Below are positions 16,535 through 25,089 of a stretch of 64,000 nucleotides of DNA, piece after piece. Origin of the DNA: Fluviicoccus keumensis (GTDB taxonomy: Bacteria; Pseudomonadota; Gammaproteobacteria; Pseudomonadales; Moraxellaceae). The translations under genes and the position numbers were made by a program. Positions within the stretch are counted from its first letter, which is position 1. The number at the start of each line of letters is the position of its first letter. Location of the stretch: positions 62,001-126,000 of the forward strand of contig NZ_SHKX01000010.1 of the NCBI RefSeq assembly GCF_004217445.1, given 5' to 3'. Under the pieces are notes generated by a model. That model did no database searches. It saw nothing but the letters and a program-made list of their open reading frames with translations, and was not told where the DNA came from.

Positions 16535-16921
16535 TTACTCTGTAGCAGGCGCAACAGCAACCAGCGGACGATCCACCAGTTCCACATAGGCCATCGGTGC
16601 CGCATCACCGGCACGGAAGCCGGCCTTCAGCACACGCAAGTAACCGCCGTTACGGGCTTTGTAGCGCGGACCCAACTCATTGAAGAGTTTGGCAACCGCT
16701 TCCTTGCTACGGGTGCGGGCGAACGCCAGACGACGATTGGCAACGGAATCCACCTTTGCCAGCGTAATCAGGGGTTCAGCCACGCGGCGCAGTTCCTTCG
16801 CCTTGGGCAGAGTGGTTTTAATCAGTTCGTGCTCGAACAGGGAAATTGCCATGTTGGTAAACATGGCTTTACGGTGACTGCTGTTTCGACCCAGCTTGAC
16901 ACCACTATTACGATGACGCAT
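16535..16921 (-). CDS. rplQ: 50S ribosomal protein L17
   Basis: 128 residues, normal length, starting MRHRNSGVKLGRNSSHRKAM; core segment ELIKTTLPKAKELRRVAEPLI. Last gene of the alpha operon, immediately before the terminator. It lines the peptide-exit region of the 50S subunit. Confidence 0.98.
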   Translation of the reverse strand: MRHRNSGVKLGRNSSHRKAMFTNMAISLFEHELIKTTLPKAKELRRVAEPLITLAKVDSVANRRLAFARTRSKEAVAKLFNELGPRYKARNGGYLRVLKAGFRAGDAAPMAYVELVDRPLVAVAPATE

Positions 16922-16951
16922 GGCGTAACTTCCTCAAATCAGATTCAGCGA

Positions 16952-17956
16952 TTAGCGGCTACGATAGGCGAAACGGTCATCGGCGCGCAGGCTGGCGGGA
17001 GGCCAGTTATCCAGACGCATACCGAGTGACAAGCCTTTGGATGCCAGCACATCTTTGATTTCGGTGAGCGACTTCTTGCCCAGATTCGGAGTCTTAAGCA
17101 ACTCCACCTCTGTACGTTGAACCAGATCACCGATGTAGTAAATGTTTTCAGCTTTGAGGCAGTTAGCCGAGCGAACCGTCAGTTCCAAGTCATCAACCGG
17201 ACGGAGGAGAATCGGATCGACCTCCTCGACCTTGCCAACCGGCTCCGGCAGCTTGTCCTTCTGCAGATCAACAAACACAGCGATCTGTTGTTGCAGAATA
17301 GTGGCAGCACGGCGGATAGCCTCTTCAGGCTCGATGGTGCCATTGGTTTCCAGGTCGATAACCAGCTTGTCCAGATCCGTACGCTGTTCGACACGGGCAT
17401 TTTCAACCACGTACGAAACACGCTTTACCGGGCTGTAGCTGGCATCCAGCTGGAGACGACCAATAGGACGCCCCTCACCTTCAGCATACCGCGCATCAAC
17501 GGGCTCATAACCACGACCCCGCGTCACCTTCAGTTTCATCTTCAGGTGACCATTCGCCCCGAGAGTGGCGATGTGGTGATCATTGTTCACGATCTCGACA
17601 TTGTGAGGCAGACCGAGATCTGCCGCTGTAATCGAGCACGGGCCCTTCTTGTCCAGGGTCAAGACAGCTTCGCTTTGTTCAAACAGCTTGATGGACAGAC
17701 CCTTCAAGTTGAGCAACAGCTCAATAATGTCTTCCTGCAAGCCTTCCAGCGTGCTGTACTCATGCTCAACGCCTTCGACTTCCGCTTCAACCACGGCTGC
17801 ACCAGGCAGCGAGGACAGCAGAATGCGACGCAGGGCGTTGCCCAAGGTGTGGCCGAAACCTCTTTCCAGAGGCTCCAGCGTCACCTTCGCATGAGTCGCG
17901 CTGATAGCCTGAACGGCTATCGAACGCGGTGTCAGAAACTCATTGGTACGCGTCAT
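16952..17956 (-). CDS. rpoA: RNA polymerase alpha subunit
   Basis: 334 residues. The N-terminal dimerisation domain contains ERGFGHTLGNALRRILLSSLPG (about 32-53). After a linker near 235-250, the C-terminal domain has VRSANCLKAENIYYIGDLVQRTEVELLKTPNLGKKSL; its Arg corresponds to E. coli R265, the UP-element contact. Lies between rpsD and rplQ as in other proteobacterial alpha operons. Confidence 0.99.
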   Translation of the reverse strand: MTRTNEFLTPRSIAVQAISATHAKVTLEPLERGFGHTLGNALRRILLSSLPGAAVVEAEVEGVEHEYSTLEGLQEDIIELLLNLKGLSIKLFEQSEAVLTLDKKGPCSITAADLGLPHNVEIVNNDHHIATLGANGHLKMKLKVTRGRGYEPVDARYAEGEGRPIGRLQLDASYSPVKRVSYVVENARVEQRTDLDKLVIDLETNGTIEPEEAIRRAATILQQQIAVFVDLQKDKLPEPVGKVEEVDPILLRPVDDLELTVRSANCLKAENIYYIGDLVQRTEVELLKTPNLGKKSLTEIKDVLASKGLSLGMRLDNWPPASLRADDRFAYRSR

Positions 17957-17985
17957 GAATGCGACCTCAAAACTAGAACCAAGCC

Positions 17986-18609
17986 TTACTTGGAATACAA
18001 TTCAACAATCAAGCTTTCGTTGATTTCCGAGGGCAGGTCCGAACGCTCAGGCAAAGCCTTGAACGTACCTTCCATCTTGGCATAATCAACTTCCAGCCAC
18101 GCAGGCGTGCCGCGCTGGCCAGCCAGCTCGATTGCACTCTTCACGCGGAGCTGAGTCTTGGCCTTTTCATAGATCGCAACGACATCGCCAGGCTTCACTT
18201 GCATGGAGGCGATGTTTACACGACGACCATTCAGGGTCACCGAACGGTGGCTAACCAGCTGGCGGGCCTCGGAACGAGTGGCACCGAAACCCATACGATA
18301 AACAACGTTATCCAGGCGGCTTTCCAGCAGCTGCAGCAGGTTCTCACCGGTAGCTCCCTTGAGGCGGGCGGCTTCCTTATAATAATTGCTGAACTGACGC
18401 TCAAGAACGCCATAAATACGGCGAACTTTTTGCTTTTCACGCAGCTGTGTGCCGTAGTCAGAGGTCTTGCCCTTACGGGAAGCGCCATGGACACCGGGAG
18501 GAGTATCAATCTTGCACTTAGAGTCCAGGGCGCGAACACCGGACTTGAGCATCAGGTCAGTGCCTTCACGACGCGAGAGCTTGCACTTCGGACCAATATA
18601 ACGAGCCAT
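17986..18609 (-). CDS. rpsD: 30S ribosomal protein S4
   Basis: 207 residues with the N-terminal RNA-contact region and an S4 domain near 97-157 (ESRLDNVVYRMGFGATRSEARQLV). Only two Cys occur in the N-terminal part, so it is the zinc-free type. In E. coli S4 represses its own operon by binding the rpsM leader; a structured rpsM leader is present here at 19416-19462. Confidence 0.98.
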   Translation of the reverse strand: MARYIGPKCKLSRREGTDLMLKSGVRALDSKCKIDTPPGVHGASRKGKTSDYGTQLREKQKVRRIYGVLERQFSNYYKEAARLKGATGENLLQLLESRLDNVVYRMGFGATRSEARQLVSHRSVTLNGRRVNIASMQVKPGDVVAIYEKAKTQLRVKSAIELAGQRGTPAWLEVDYAKMEGTFKALPERSDLPSEINESLIVELYSK

Positions 18610-18626
18610 CTTTCAAGTCTCCTGGA

Positions 18627-19016
18627 TTACACGCGGCGCTTCTTGGCGGGACGACAGCCATTGTGTGGGATTGGCGTGACGTCCGTAATGCTGTTGATCT
18701 TGTAGCCAACAGAATTCAGAGCACGCACCGCGGATTCGCGACCGGGGCCAGGACCCTTGACAAGAACGTCAAGATTCTTCAAACCATAATCCAGTGCAGC
18801 CTTGCCTGCCACTTCAGCAGCCACCTGGGCGGCGAAGGGGGTGGACTTACGCGAACCACGGAAGCCCTGGCCACCGCTGGTGGCCCAGGCCAGTGCGTTA
18901 CCTTGTCGATCGGTAATCGTCACAATGGTGTTATTAAAAGAAGCGTGAATGTGCGCGATGCCTTCGGAGACGGTGCGAGTGACCTTCTTCCGACCGCGCT
19001 GATTGTCTTTTGCCAT
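18627..19016 (-). CDS. rpsK: 30S ribosomal protein S11
   Basis: 129 residues, complete, with HASFNNTIVTITDRQGNALAW and the basic C terminus NGCRPAKKRRV. Platform protein of the 30S subunit near the mRNA exit. Ten to twenty bases separate it from rpsM and rpsD. Confidence 0.98.
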   Translation of the reverse strand: MAKDNQRGRKKVTRTVSEGIAHIHASFNNTIVTITDRQGNALAWATSGGQGFRGSRKSTPFAAQVAAEVAGKAALDYGLKNLDVLVKGPGPGRESAVRALNSVGYKINSITDVTPIPHNGCRPAKKRRV

Positions 19017-19038
19017 CTTTTAGCTTCCGAGGAAATGT

Positions 19039-19395
19039 TTACTTCTTGATTGCCTTGCGAGGACCCTTACGCGTACGCGCATTGGTCTTCGTACGCTGTC
19101 CACGGACAGGCAATCCACGACGGTGACGAATACCACGGTAGCAACCGAGATCCATCAACCGCTTGATGTTCATTGAAACTTGGCGGCGCAGATCCCCTTC
19201 AGTAGGAATCTTTGCCACTTCTGCACGGATAGCATCCAGTTGGCTGTCTGACAGATCCTTGATCTTCGTTGTGGTCTGAATACCAACCGCCGCCAAGATT
19301 TTGGCGGAAGTAGTACGACCAATACCGAAAATGTAGGTCAGCGAGATCACCGCGTGTTTGTTATCCGGAATGTTAACGCCGGCTATACGGGCCAT
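19039..19395 (-). CDS. rpsM: 30S ribosomal protein S13
   Basis: 118 residues starting MARIAGVNIPDNKHAVISL; helix-hairpin-like YIFGIGRTTSAKIL and a basic tail TNARTRKGPRKAIKK that reaches the P-site tRNA. First gene of the alpha operon; GGAGAAAGGTG precedes the start. Confidence 0.98.
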   Translation of the reverse strand: MARIAGVNIPDNKHAVISLTYIFGIGRTTSAKILAAVGIQTTTKIKDLSDSQLDAIRAEVAKIPTEGDLRRQVSMNIKRLMDLGCYRGIRHRRGLPVRGQRTKTNARTRKGPRKAIKK

Positions 19396-19415
19396 TCACC
19401 TTTCTCCACACAATA

Positions 19416-19462
19416 CGGCATGCCTGGAGGCATGCCGCGAAAAGTGGGCGATTTTATCGCCC
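19416..19462 (-). promoter_or_regulatory. Two stacked hairpins in the rpsM (alpha operon) leader
   Basis: On the minus strand, arms 19456-19462/19446-19452 (7 bp, three-base loop) come first, then arms 19429-19437/19416-19424 (9 bp, four-base loop). They lie between rpmJ and the rpsM ribosome-binding site. A role as S4 repressor site is inferred from position only; the E. coli site is a pseudoknot and I did not establish one here. Confidence 0.5.
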
Positions 19463-19487
19463 GAACCTGAAAAAATCAACAGGCAGG

Positions 19488-19604
19488 TTAGCCCTGACGC
19501 TGTTTATGGCGCGGCTCTGCACTGCAAATGACGCGAATTGTGCCATTACGGCGAACAACCTTGCAGCTTCCGCAAATCTTTTTCACAGAGGCACGAACTT
19601 TCAT
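19488..19604 (-). CDS. rpmJ: 50S ribosomal protein L36, zinc-binding type
   Basis: 38 residues (starts MKVRASVKKICGSCK), too short for most ORF filters. The zinc ribbon C11-x2-C14-x12-C27-x5-H33 is intact, so this is the zinc-dependent paralogue. It directly follows secY with no infA between them (25 bases separate the two genes). Confidence 0.97.
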   Translation of the reverse strand: MKVRASVKKICGSCKVVRRNGTIRVICSAEPRHKQRQG

Positions 19605-19629
19605 GGAAATACACCTGTCTGTTTACAGT

Positions 19630-20997
19630 TCAACGAATGAGGCCGGAGCCAGTACCAACACCCTTAAGATTGGCTTTCTTCATTAAGGATTCGTACTGGT
19701 GTGACATGAGGTGGGCTTGAACCTGGGCCATAAAGTCCATGACTACAACCACCACAATCAACAGTGATGTGCCGCCCAGATAGAAGGGCACATGAAACGC
19801 AACCTGAAGCAACATCGGCAGCAAACATACAATCGAGATATAGATTGCGCCAACCAGCGTCAAGCGAGTAAGAACACTGTCAATATACTTAGCGGTCTGC
19901 TCACCCGGACGAATCCCCGGAATATAAGCACCAGACCGCTTCAAATTGTCTGCCACTTCCTTCGGGTTAAACATTAACGCCGTATAAAAGTAGCAGAAGA
20001 AAATAATCAACAACGCAAAAAGCAGCAAATAGAGAGGCTGACCCGGGGAAAGAGTCAAAGCCATATCCTGAAGCAAACGTTGAGCAACATTCGGATTAGG
20101 CGATTGGGCAAACCACTGACCCAAACTGGCCGGGAAAAGCAGCAAAGAACTGGCAAAAATTGCCGGTATCACACCCGCCATATTGATTTTCAAAGGCAGA
20201 TGACTTTGCTGGGCAGCATACAGGCGACGCCCCTGTTGCTTTTGCGCATAATTCACCGTAATGCGGCGCTGCCCTCTTTCCATGAAAACAACGGCACCAA
20301 CCACGGCCATCGCCAAGAAGAACAAGATCAGCAAGCCGATAATGCTCATCTCACCTTGACGGGCGGACTCCAGAGAGCGACCGATCGCGGAAGGTATACC
20401 TGCAACGATGCCCGCAAAAATCAGCATCGAAATCCCGTTACCGACGCCGCGCTCCGTGATCTGCTCGCCGAGCCACATCAGAAACACTGTACCGGCAACC
20501 AGACTGACAACCGCCGGAATATAGAAAGACAACCCGACGCTGAGCGTGATTCCCTGACCCTGAAGGCCGGCACACATGCCAACAGCCTGGACAAGACCCA
20601 GAATCACGGTTCCATAACGCGTATACTGGTTGATCTTTCGCCGACCAGACTCCCCTTCTTTCTTGATGGCTTCAAGTTGGGGACTCACCGTTGTCATCAA
20701 CTGCATGATAATTGATGCAGAGATATACGGCATGATACCCAAGGCGAGAATGGACATCCGCTCAAGGGCACCACCGGAAAACATATTGAACAGGCTAAGG
20801 ATAGTATCCTTATTCTGCTCAAACAGCTGTGCCAGCTTTTCGGGGTTGATGCCGGGAACAGGCACATGCGCGCCAAGGCGGAAGACAATGAGCGCGATAA
20901 ACAAGAAGCTTATCCGACGCCAAAGTTCATTCATACCTTGCCGCAAGGCGGGTGACTGCATTGCCGCTTTGGCAGCCTCACTACGCGCATTCGCCAT
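19630..20997 (-). CDS. secY: Protein translocase subunit SecY
   Basis: Central channel of the Sec translocon. 455 residues with ten membrane helices from the ATG at 20997 (MANARSEAAKAAMQSPALRQ), chosen because the 17-codon longer frame would enter rplO, and GAGG lies upstream. Conserved YGTVILGLVQAV, plug region GGALERMSILALGIMPYISASI, and the cytosolic C5 loop YIPGIRPGEQTAKYIDSVLTRLT are present. Embedded in the spc genes after rplO. Confidence 0.98.
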   Translation of the reverse strand: MANARSEAAKAAMQSPALRQGMNELWRRISFLFIALIVFRLGAHVPVPGINPEKLAQLFEQNKDTILSLFNMFSGGALERMSILALGIMPYISASIIMQLMTTVSPQLEAIKKEGESGRRKINQYTRYGTVILGLVQAVGMCAGLQGQGITLSVGLSFYIPAVVSLVAGTVFLMWLGEQITERGVGNGISMLIFAGIVAGIPSAIGRSLESARQGEMSIIGLLILFFLAMAVVGAVVFMERGQRRITVNYAQKQQGRRLYAAQQSHLPLKINMAGVIPAIFASSLLLFPASLGQWFAQSPNPNVAQRLLQDMALTLSPGQPLYLLLFALLIIFFCYFYTALMFNPKEVADNLKRSGAYIPGIRPGEQTAKYIDSVLTRLTLVGAIYISIVCLLPMLLQVAFHVPFYLGGTSLLIVVVVVMDFMAQVQAHLMSHQYESLMKKANLKGVGTGSGLIR

Positions 20998-21001
20998 CGA
21001 T

Positions 21002-21436
21002 TTATTCCTCGACCTTACCACCAGCTGCTTCAATCGCCGCACGAGCACCCTTGGTCACGGCAACACCCTTGACGGTGATTGCACGATCAATAGCGCCGGA
21101 GAGGATGATGCGAGCGCGCAGCTTGTCTTTACGGACAACATTGGCGGCCTTCAGCGTATCCAAGGTGACTTCAGCACCCTCGACAAACACCAGTTCAGAC
21201 AAACGAACTTCAGCCGTATCCAATGCGCGCAGCGACGTGAAGCCGAACTTCGGCAGACGACGATAAATGGGCATCTGGCCGCCTTCGAAGCCAGGGCGCA
21301 CTTTGCCCTTGCCACGCGAGGTTTGACCCTTGACGCCGGAGCCGCCGGTCTTGCCAAGGCCGGAACCGATACCGCGACCGTGGCGACGAGCTACCTTCTT
21401 GGAGCCTTCAGCAGGGCTCAGATCATTCAGTTGCAT
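21002..21436 (-). CDS. rplO: 50S ribosomal protein L15
   Basis: 144 residues; Gly-rich N-terminal part RRHGRGIGSGLGKTGGSGVKGQ and GFEGGQMPIYRRLPKFGF are typical. Sits two bases after rpmD and four before secY. Confidence 0.98.
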   Translation of the reverse strand: MQLNDLSPAEGSKKVARRHGRGIGSGLGKTGGSGVKGQTSRGKGKVRPGFEGGQMPIYRRLPKFGFTSLRALDTAEVRLSELVFVEGAEVTLDTLKAANVVRKDKLRARIILSGAIDRAITVKGVAVTKGARAAIEAAGGKVEE

Positions 21437-21438
21437 AA

Positions 21439-21621
21439 TTACGCCTCAACTTTCACAAGGTAATACACCTTGTTGATCATTCCACGGTTATCCGGAGTAT
21501 CCAGAACTTCAACAGTGTGGCCGATACGGCGCAGACCCAAGCCCTTCAGGCACAGCTTGTGATTCTTGAGCTTGTGCGCACTGGACTTGATCTGAGTGAC
21601 CTTAATGGTTGCCTGGGACAT
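21439..21621 (-). CDS. rpmD: 50S ribosomal protein L30
   Basis: 60 residues from MSQATIKVTQIKSSAHK; GGGG seven bases upstream supports this start rather than the frame extension that runs back into rpsE. Single L30 domain. Confidence 0.97.
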   Translation of the reverse strand: MSQATIKVTQIKSSAHKLKNHKLCLKGLGLRRIGHTVEVLDTPDNRGMINKVYYLVKVEA

Positions 21622-21625
21622 GACA

Positions 21626-22123
21626 TTACCCCAAAATTTCTTCAACAGACTTGCCACGCTTGGCGGCAACCTGTTCAGGCGAAGTCATGGAAGCCAAGCC
21701 TTTGAATGTTGCGTAAACAACATTATTGGCATTGGTGGAGCCATAGCACTTGGCCAATACGTTATGAACACCGGCAACTTCGAGAACAGCGCGCATTGCA
21801 CCGCCCGCAATAACACCGGTACCTTCCGACGCAGGCTGCATATAAATGCGGGAAGCGCCATGCTGGGCATTGATAGCGTGCTGCAACGTGGTTCCGTTCA
21901 GATCAACAGAAATCATGTTACGACGGGCCGCCTCAAGCGCCTTCTGGATCGCAGCCGGCACTTCACGCGCCTTGCCGCGACCAAAACCGACACGCCCCTT
22001 ACCATCACCGACCACGGTCAGAGCGGTGAAGGAGAAAATGCGACCACCCTTCACAACTTTGGCCACGCGGTTTACGGCAACCAGCTTTTCGACAAAGCCT
22101 TCGTTTTGTTCAACTTTAGCCAT
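21626..22123 (-). CDS. rpsE: 30S ribosomal protein S5
   Basis: 165 residues; N-terminal double-stranded-RNA-binding fold followed by VVGDGKGRVGFGRGKAREVPAAIQKA and the C-terminal domain ending VAAKRGKSVEEILG. Contributes to decoding fidelity and mRNA helicase function. Confidence 0.98.
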   Translation of the reverse strand: MAKVEQNEGFVEKLVAVNRVAKVVKGGRIFSFTALTVVGDGKGRVGFGRGKAREVPAAIQKALEAARRNMISVDLNGTTLQHAINAQHGASRIYMQPASEGTGVIAGGAMRAVLEVAGVHNVLAKCYGSTNANNVVYATFKGLASMTSPEQVAAKRGKSVEEILG

Positions 22124-22131
22124 GATGCACC

Positions 22132-22482
22132 TTAGAATTCCAGACCGCCTTCACGAGCGGCATCCGCCAAGGCCTGAATACGGCCATGATATTTGAACCC
22201 GGAACGGTCGAATGCAACACGACTGATTCCTGCTGCCTTGGCGCGTTCAGCAATCAAGGCTCCGACTTTTTTGGCTGCATCCACGTTGCCGGTTTGCGCT
22301 TGGCGCAGCCCGGTGTCGAGGGTGGAAGCCTGAGCAAGAACAACACCGCCACAGGCGGAGATGACTTGCGCATAGATATGGCGCGGCGTGCGGTTGACAC
22401 ACAGACGGACAGCACCCAACTCACGGATCTTGAGCCGAGTGGCCTTGGCGCGCCGCAAGCGAGCTTCTTTCTTTTCGTTCAT
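22132..22482 (-). CDS. rplR: 50S ribosomal protein L18
   Basis: 116 residues; 5S rRNA-binding protein with RLCVNRTPRHIYAQVI and GRIQALADAAREGGLEF. Between rplF and rpsE, as in the standard spc operon. Confidence 0.98.
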   Translation of the reverse strand: MNEKKEARLRRAKATRLKIRELGAVRLCVNRTPRHIYAQVISACGGVVLAQASTLDTGLRQAQTGNVDAAKKVGALIAERAKAAGISRVAFDRSGFKYHGRIQALADAAREGGLEF

Positions 22483-22496
22483 GGCGACCTCACGCG

Positions 22497-23030
22497 TTAT
22501 TTCTTCTTGGCTTCCTTACGGATGACATTTTCATCCGAATACCGAATTCCCTTGCCCTTGTAGGGCTCAGGCGGACGGAAAGCACGAACATTGGCGGCCA
22601 CTTGGCCGAGCAGATGCTTGTTGATCGACTTGAGAATGATTTCAGTCGGAGTGGGCGTTTCAGCCGTCACACCTTCCGGCAAGTCAAAGTCAATCGGATG
22701 CGAAAAACCCAGCGCAAGGTTCAGAACCTTGCCTTTGGCGGCTGCCTTGTAGCCCACGCCAATCAACTGGAGCTTACGCTCAAAGCCAGCGCTAACGCCT
22801 TTGACCATGTTATTGGCCAAGGCACGAGCGGTGCCGGTTTGCATCCATCCAGCCTGGCTCAACTCACGGGGAGCGAACACCAGCTGCTCGTTTTCAACCT
22901 TGGCCTCAACCAGCGAGTTCAGGGAGAGGGAAAGAGCACCCTTTCCACCCTTAACCTGCAACTCCTGGCCGTTAATCGTCACTTCAACCCCTTTAGGGAG
23001 AGCGACCGGGGATTTAGCCACGCGAGACAT
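22497..23030 (-). CDS. rplF: 50S ribosomal protein L6
   Basis: 177 residues, two repeated L6 domains; starts MSRVAKSPVALPKGVEVTI and ends FRPPEPYKGKGIRYSDE then a Lys-rich tail. Lies at the base of the L7/L12 stalk and factor-binding site. Confidence 0.98.
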   Translation of the reverse strand: MSRVAKSPVALPKGVEVTINGQELQVKGGKGALSLSLNSLVEAKVENEQLVFAPRELSQAGWMQTGTARALANNMVKGVSAGFERKLQLIGVGYKAAAKGKVLNLALGFSHPIDFDLPEGVTAETPTPTEIILKSINKHLLGQVAANVRAFRPPEPYKGKGIRYSDENVIRKEAKKK

Positions 23031-23043
23031 TATGCTTCACCTA

Positions 23044-23427
23044 TCACGATACAAGGGCAATCACTTCACCGCCCACGCCCGCAGCACGGGCAGCGCGATC
23101 AGTCATAATGCCTTTATTGGTGGAAACAATCAGAACGCCCAGACCATTTTTCACAGGGGCCAGCTCATCAGACCCCTTGTAAACACGCAGACCAGGACGA
23201 CTAACGCGCTTGATCTGCTCAATGACAGGCTTGCCTTCAAAGTATTTGAGGCCCAAGGTCAGAGTAAGGCCATCGACCTCAGTCGTCGAAATATAACCTT
23301 CATCCATCAAGACCTTCGCCAGAGCCACCTTCAGCTTGGACGTCGGCATCGCCACGCTTTGCTTGCGGGCCTGTTGTGCATTGCGAATGCGGGTAAGCAT
23401 ATCCGCAACGGTATCTTGCATGCTCAT
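23044..23427 (-). CDS. rpsH: 30S ribosomal protein S8
   Basis: 127 residues starting MSMQDTVADMLTRIRNAQ, with IKRVSRPGLRVYK and the conserved VSTNKGIMTDRAARAAGVGGE. In E. coli S8 represses spc translation at the rplE start; no equivalent site was established here. Confidence 0.98.
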   Translation of the reverse strand: MSMQDTVADMLTRIRNAQQARKQSVAMPTSKLKVALAKVLMDEGYISTTEVDGLTLTLGLKYFEGKPVIEQIKRVSRPGLRVYKGSDELAPVKNGLGVLIVSTNKGIMTDRAARAAGVGGEVIALVS

Positions 23428-23439
23428 TAGACAGTCCTC

Positions 23440-23745
23440 TTACCAGCTAGCCTTGACGACACCAGGGACATCGCCCTGCATGACAGCTTCACGCAGCTTG
23501 TTACGACCCAGGCCGAACTTGCGGAAGAAGCCGTGGGGACGACCTGTCAGACCACAACGATTGCGCAGACGAACAGGAGACGCATCACGAGGCAACGACT
23601 GCAGCTTCAACATCGCGGCCCAACGATCTTCATCGCTCGCCGTCACACTGCTGATGGTTGCCTTTAACTGGGCACGCAAAACTGCGTACTTAGCAACGGT
23701 TTTTTCGCGCTTTGCTTCGCGATTAATCATGCTCTTCTTAGCCAT
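23440..23745 (-). CDS. rpsN: 30S ribosomal protein S14 (zinc-free long form)
   Basis: 101 residues, the long form without the CxxC zinc motif; RNRCGLTGRPHGFFRKFGLGRNKLREA is the rRNA-binding C-terminal part. Between rplE and rpsH. Confidence 0.98.
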   Translation of the reverse strand: MAKKSMINREAKREKTVAKYAVLRAQLKATISSVTASDEDRWAAMLKLQSLPRDASPVRLRNRCGLTGRPHGFFRKFGLGRNKLREAVMQGDVPGVVKASW

Positions 23746-23754
23746 GACAAATAC

Positions 23755-24291
23755 TCACTTGAAGGGGAAGCCAAAAGCACGCAGCAATGCACGACCTTGG
23801 TCATCATTGGCAGCCGTCGTCGTAATCGTGATATCCATCCCGCGAATCTTGTCGATCTTGTCGAAGTCGATTTCAGGGAAAACGATTTGTTCCTTGAGTC
23901 CCATGCTGTAATTGCCACGACCATCAAACGCCTTGGCGCTGAAACCGCGGAAGTCACGAATACGGGGGATGGTGATGTAAATCAACCGCTCCAGGAATTC
24001 ATACATGCGCTCACCGCGCAGCGTAACCTTACAGCCAATCGGCCAGCCTTCACGAATCTTGAAGCCTGCGATGGACTTGCGAGCGAGAGTAACAACGGGT
24101 TTCTGGCCAGAAATCAGCTGCATATCGGCCACGGCGCCATCAAGCATCTTCTTGTCTTGCGCGGCGCCGCCCACTCCCATATTCAGAGTAATCTTGGTGA
24201 TGCGCGGAACTTGCATCACGTTTTCGAGAGCGAGCTCTGCCTTCAGCTTGGCAACGAGCTCGTCATTGTACACTTGTCTTAGTCTGGCCAT
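23755..24291 (-). CDS. rplE: 50S ribosomal protein L5
   Basis: 178 residues from MARLRQVYNDELVAKLK; the ATG at 24291 is preferred over a TTG two codons upstream. ITLNMGVGGAAQDKKMLDGAV and GLKEQIVFPEIDFDKID are conserved. 5S rRNA binder contacting P-site tRNA. Confidence 0.97.
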   Translation of the reverse strand: MARLRQVYNDELVAKLKAELALENVMQVPRITKITLNMGVGGAAQDKKMLDGAVADMQLISGQKPVVTLARKSIAGFKIREGWPIGCKVTLRGERMYEFLERLIYITIPRIRDFRGFSAKAFDGRGNYSMGLKEQIVFPEIDFDKIDKIRGMDITITTTAANDDQGRALLRAFGFPFK

Positions 24292-24305
24292 TTCCAACCA
24301 ACCTG

Positions 24306-24623
24306 TTACTTAGCGTCTGCAATCGTGTCGCCACTCGATTTGAAGACACGGACCTTGGTCTCGCCTTCAATCTTGTAGCCTACGCGATCAGCCTTTTGTG
24401 TTGCCGCGTTGAAAATCGCCACGTTGGAGATATCCATTGCAGCTTCACGCTCTTCGATACCGCCCTGGGTGCCGCGAGCCGGGTTCGGCTTCACATGCTT
24501 TTTGACCAGATTGATACCAGCAACCGTTACACGACCATCAGCAACCGCGAGCACTTTGCCGCGCTTACCTTTGTCCTTACCAGCAATGACGATAATTTCG
24601 TCATTAGTCTTGATCTTTGCCAT
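24306..24623 (-). CDS. rplX: 50S ribosomal protein L24
   Basis: 105 residues with an N-terminal KOW motif (NDEIIVIAGKDKGKRGKVLAV) and the 50S assembly-initiator segment KHVKPNPARGTQGGIEERE. Between rplN and rplE. Confidence 0.98.
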   Translation of the reverse strand: MAKIKTNDEIIVIAGKDKGKRGKVLAVADGRVTVAGINLVKKHVKPNPARGTQGGIEEREAAMDISNVAIFNAATQKADRVGYKIEGETKVRVFKSSGDTIADAK

Positions 24624-24634
24624 TTAACTCACCC

Positions 24635-25003
24635 TTACAGCACTTCAGGCGCCAGCGAGATGATCTTCATGAACTGCTCAGTACGCAGTTCACGCGTCAC
24701 CGGCCCGAAGATACGAGTAGCAATGGGCGCGCGCTGGTTATTCAGCAAAACAGCGGCATTGTCATCAAAACGGATCAATGAACCATCGGGACGGCGAATA
24801 CCAAACTTGGTACGAACCACCACGGCATTCATCACATCGCCTTTTTTGACCTTGCCACGCGGAATTGCTTCCTTTACCGTGACCTTGATGATATCGCCCA
24901 CCGAGGCGTAACGGCGATGCGAACCGCCCAGCACCTTGATGCACTGAACACGTCTCGCGCCGCTGTTGTCAGCCACATCGAGCATCGTTTCGGTCTGAAT
25001 CAT
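24635..25003 (-). CDS. rplN: 50S ribosomal protein L14
   Basis: 122 residues starting MIQTETMLDVADNSGARRV, with KGDVMNAVVVRTKFGIRRPDGS. First gene of the spc operon in E. coli; here too it follows an 86-base gap holding a promoter-like sequence and a large hairpin. Confidence 0.98.
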   Translation of the reverse strand: MIQTETMLDVADNSGARRVQCIKVLGGSHRRYASVGDIIKVTVKEAIPRGKVKKGDVMNAVVVRTKFGIRRPDGSLIRFDDNAAVLLNNQRAPIATRIFGPVTRELRTEQFMKIISLAPEVL

Positions 25004-25028
25004 TTTTCAACTCCAAACCAGGAATAAA

Positions 25029-25071
25029 CCCTGCGCGAAAGGGCAGCCATGCTACCCAATCTTGCGCAGGG
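25029..25071 (-). promoter_or_regulatory. Two-tier hairpin at the S10/spc boundary
   Basis: Outer arms CCCTGCGC (minus 25071-25064) and GCGCAGGG (25036-25029) enclose an inner seven-pair stem GGGTAGC/GCTGCCC with a three-base loop. TTTATT follows on the minus strand. It lies between rpsQ and rplN and overlaps the candidate promoter. Confidence 0.55.
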
Positions 25072-25077
25072 AAACAA
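25049..25077 (-). promoter_or_regulatory. Candidate internal promoter for rplN (spc)
   Basis: TTGTTT (25072-25077), 17-base spacer, TAGCAT (25049-25054). A moderate match at the place where E. coli has its spc promoter. Confidence 0.45.
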
Positions 25078-25089
25078 GTAGAAATCAGC

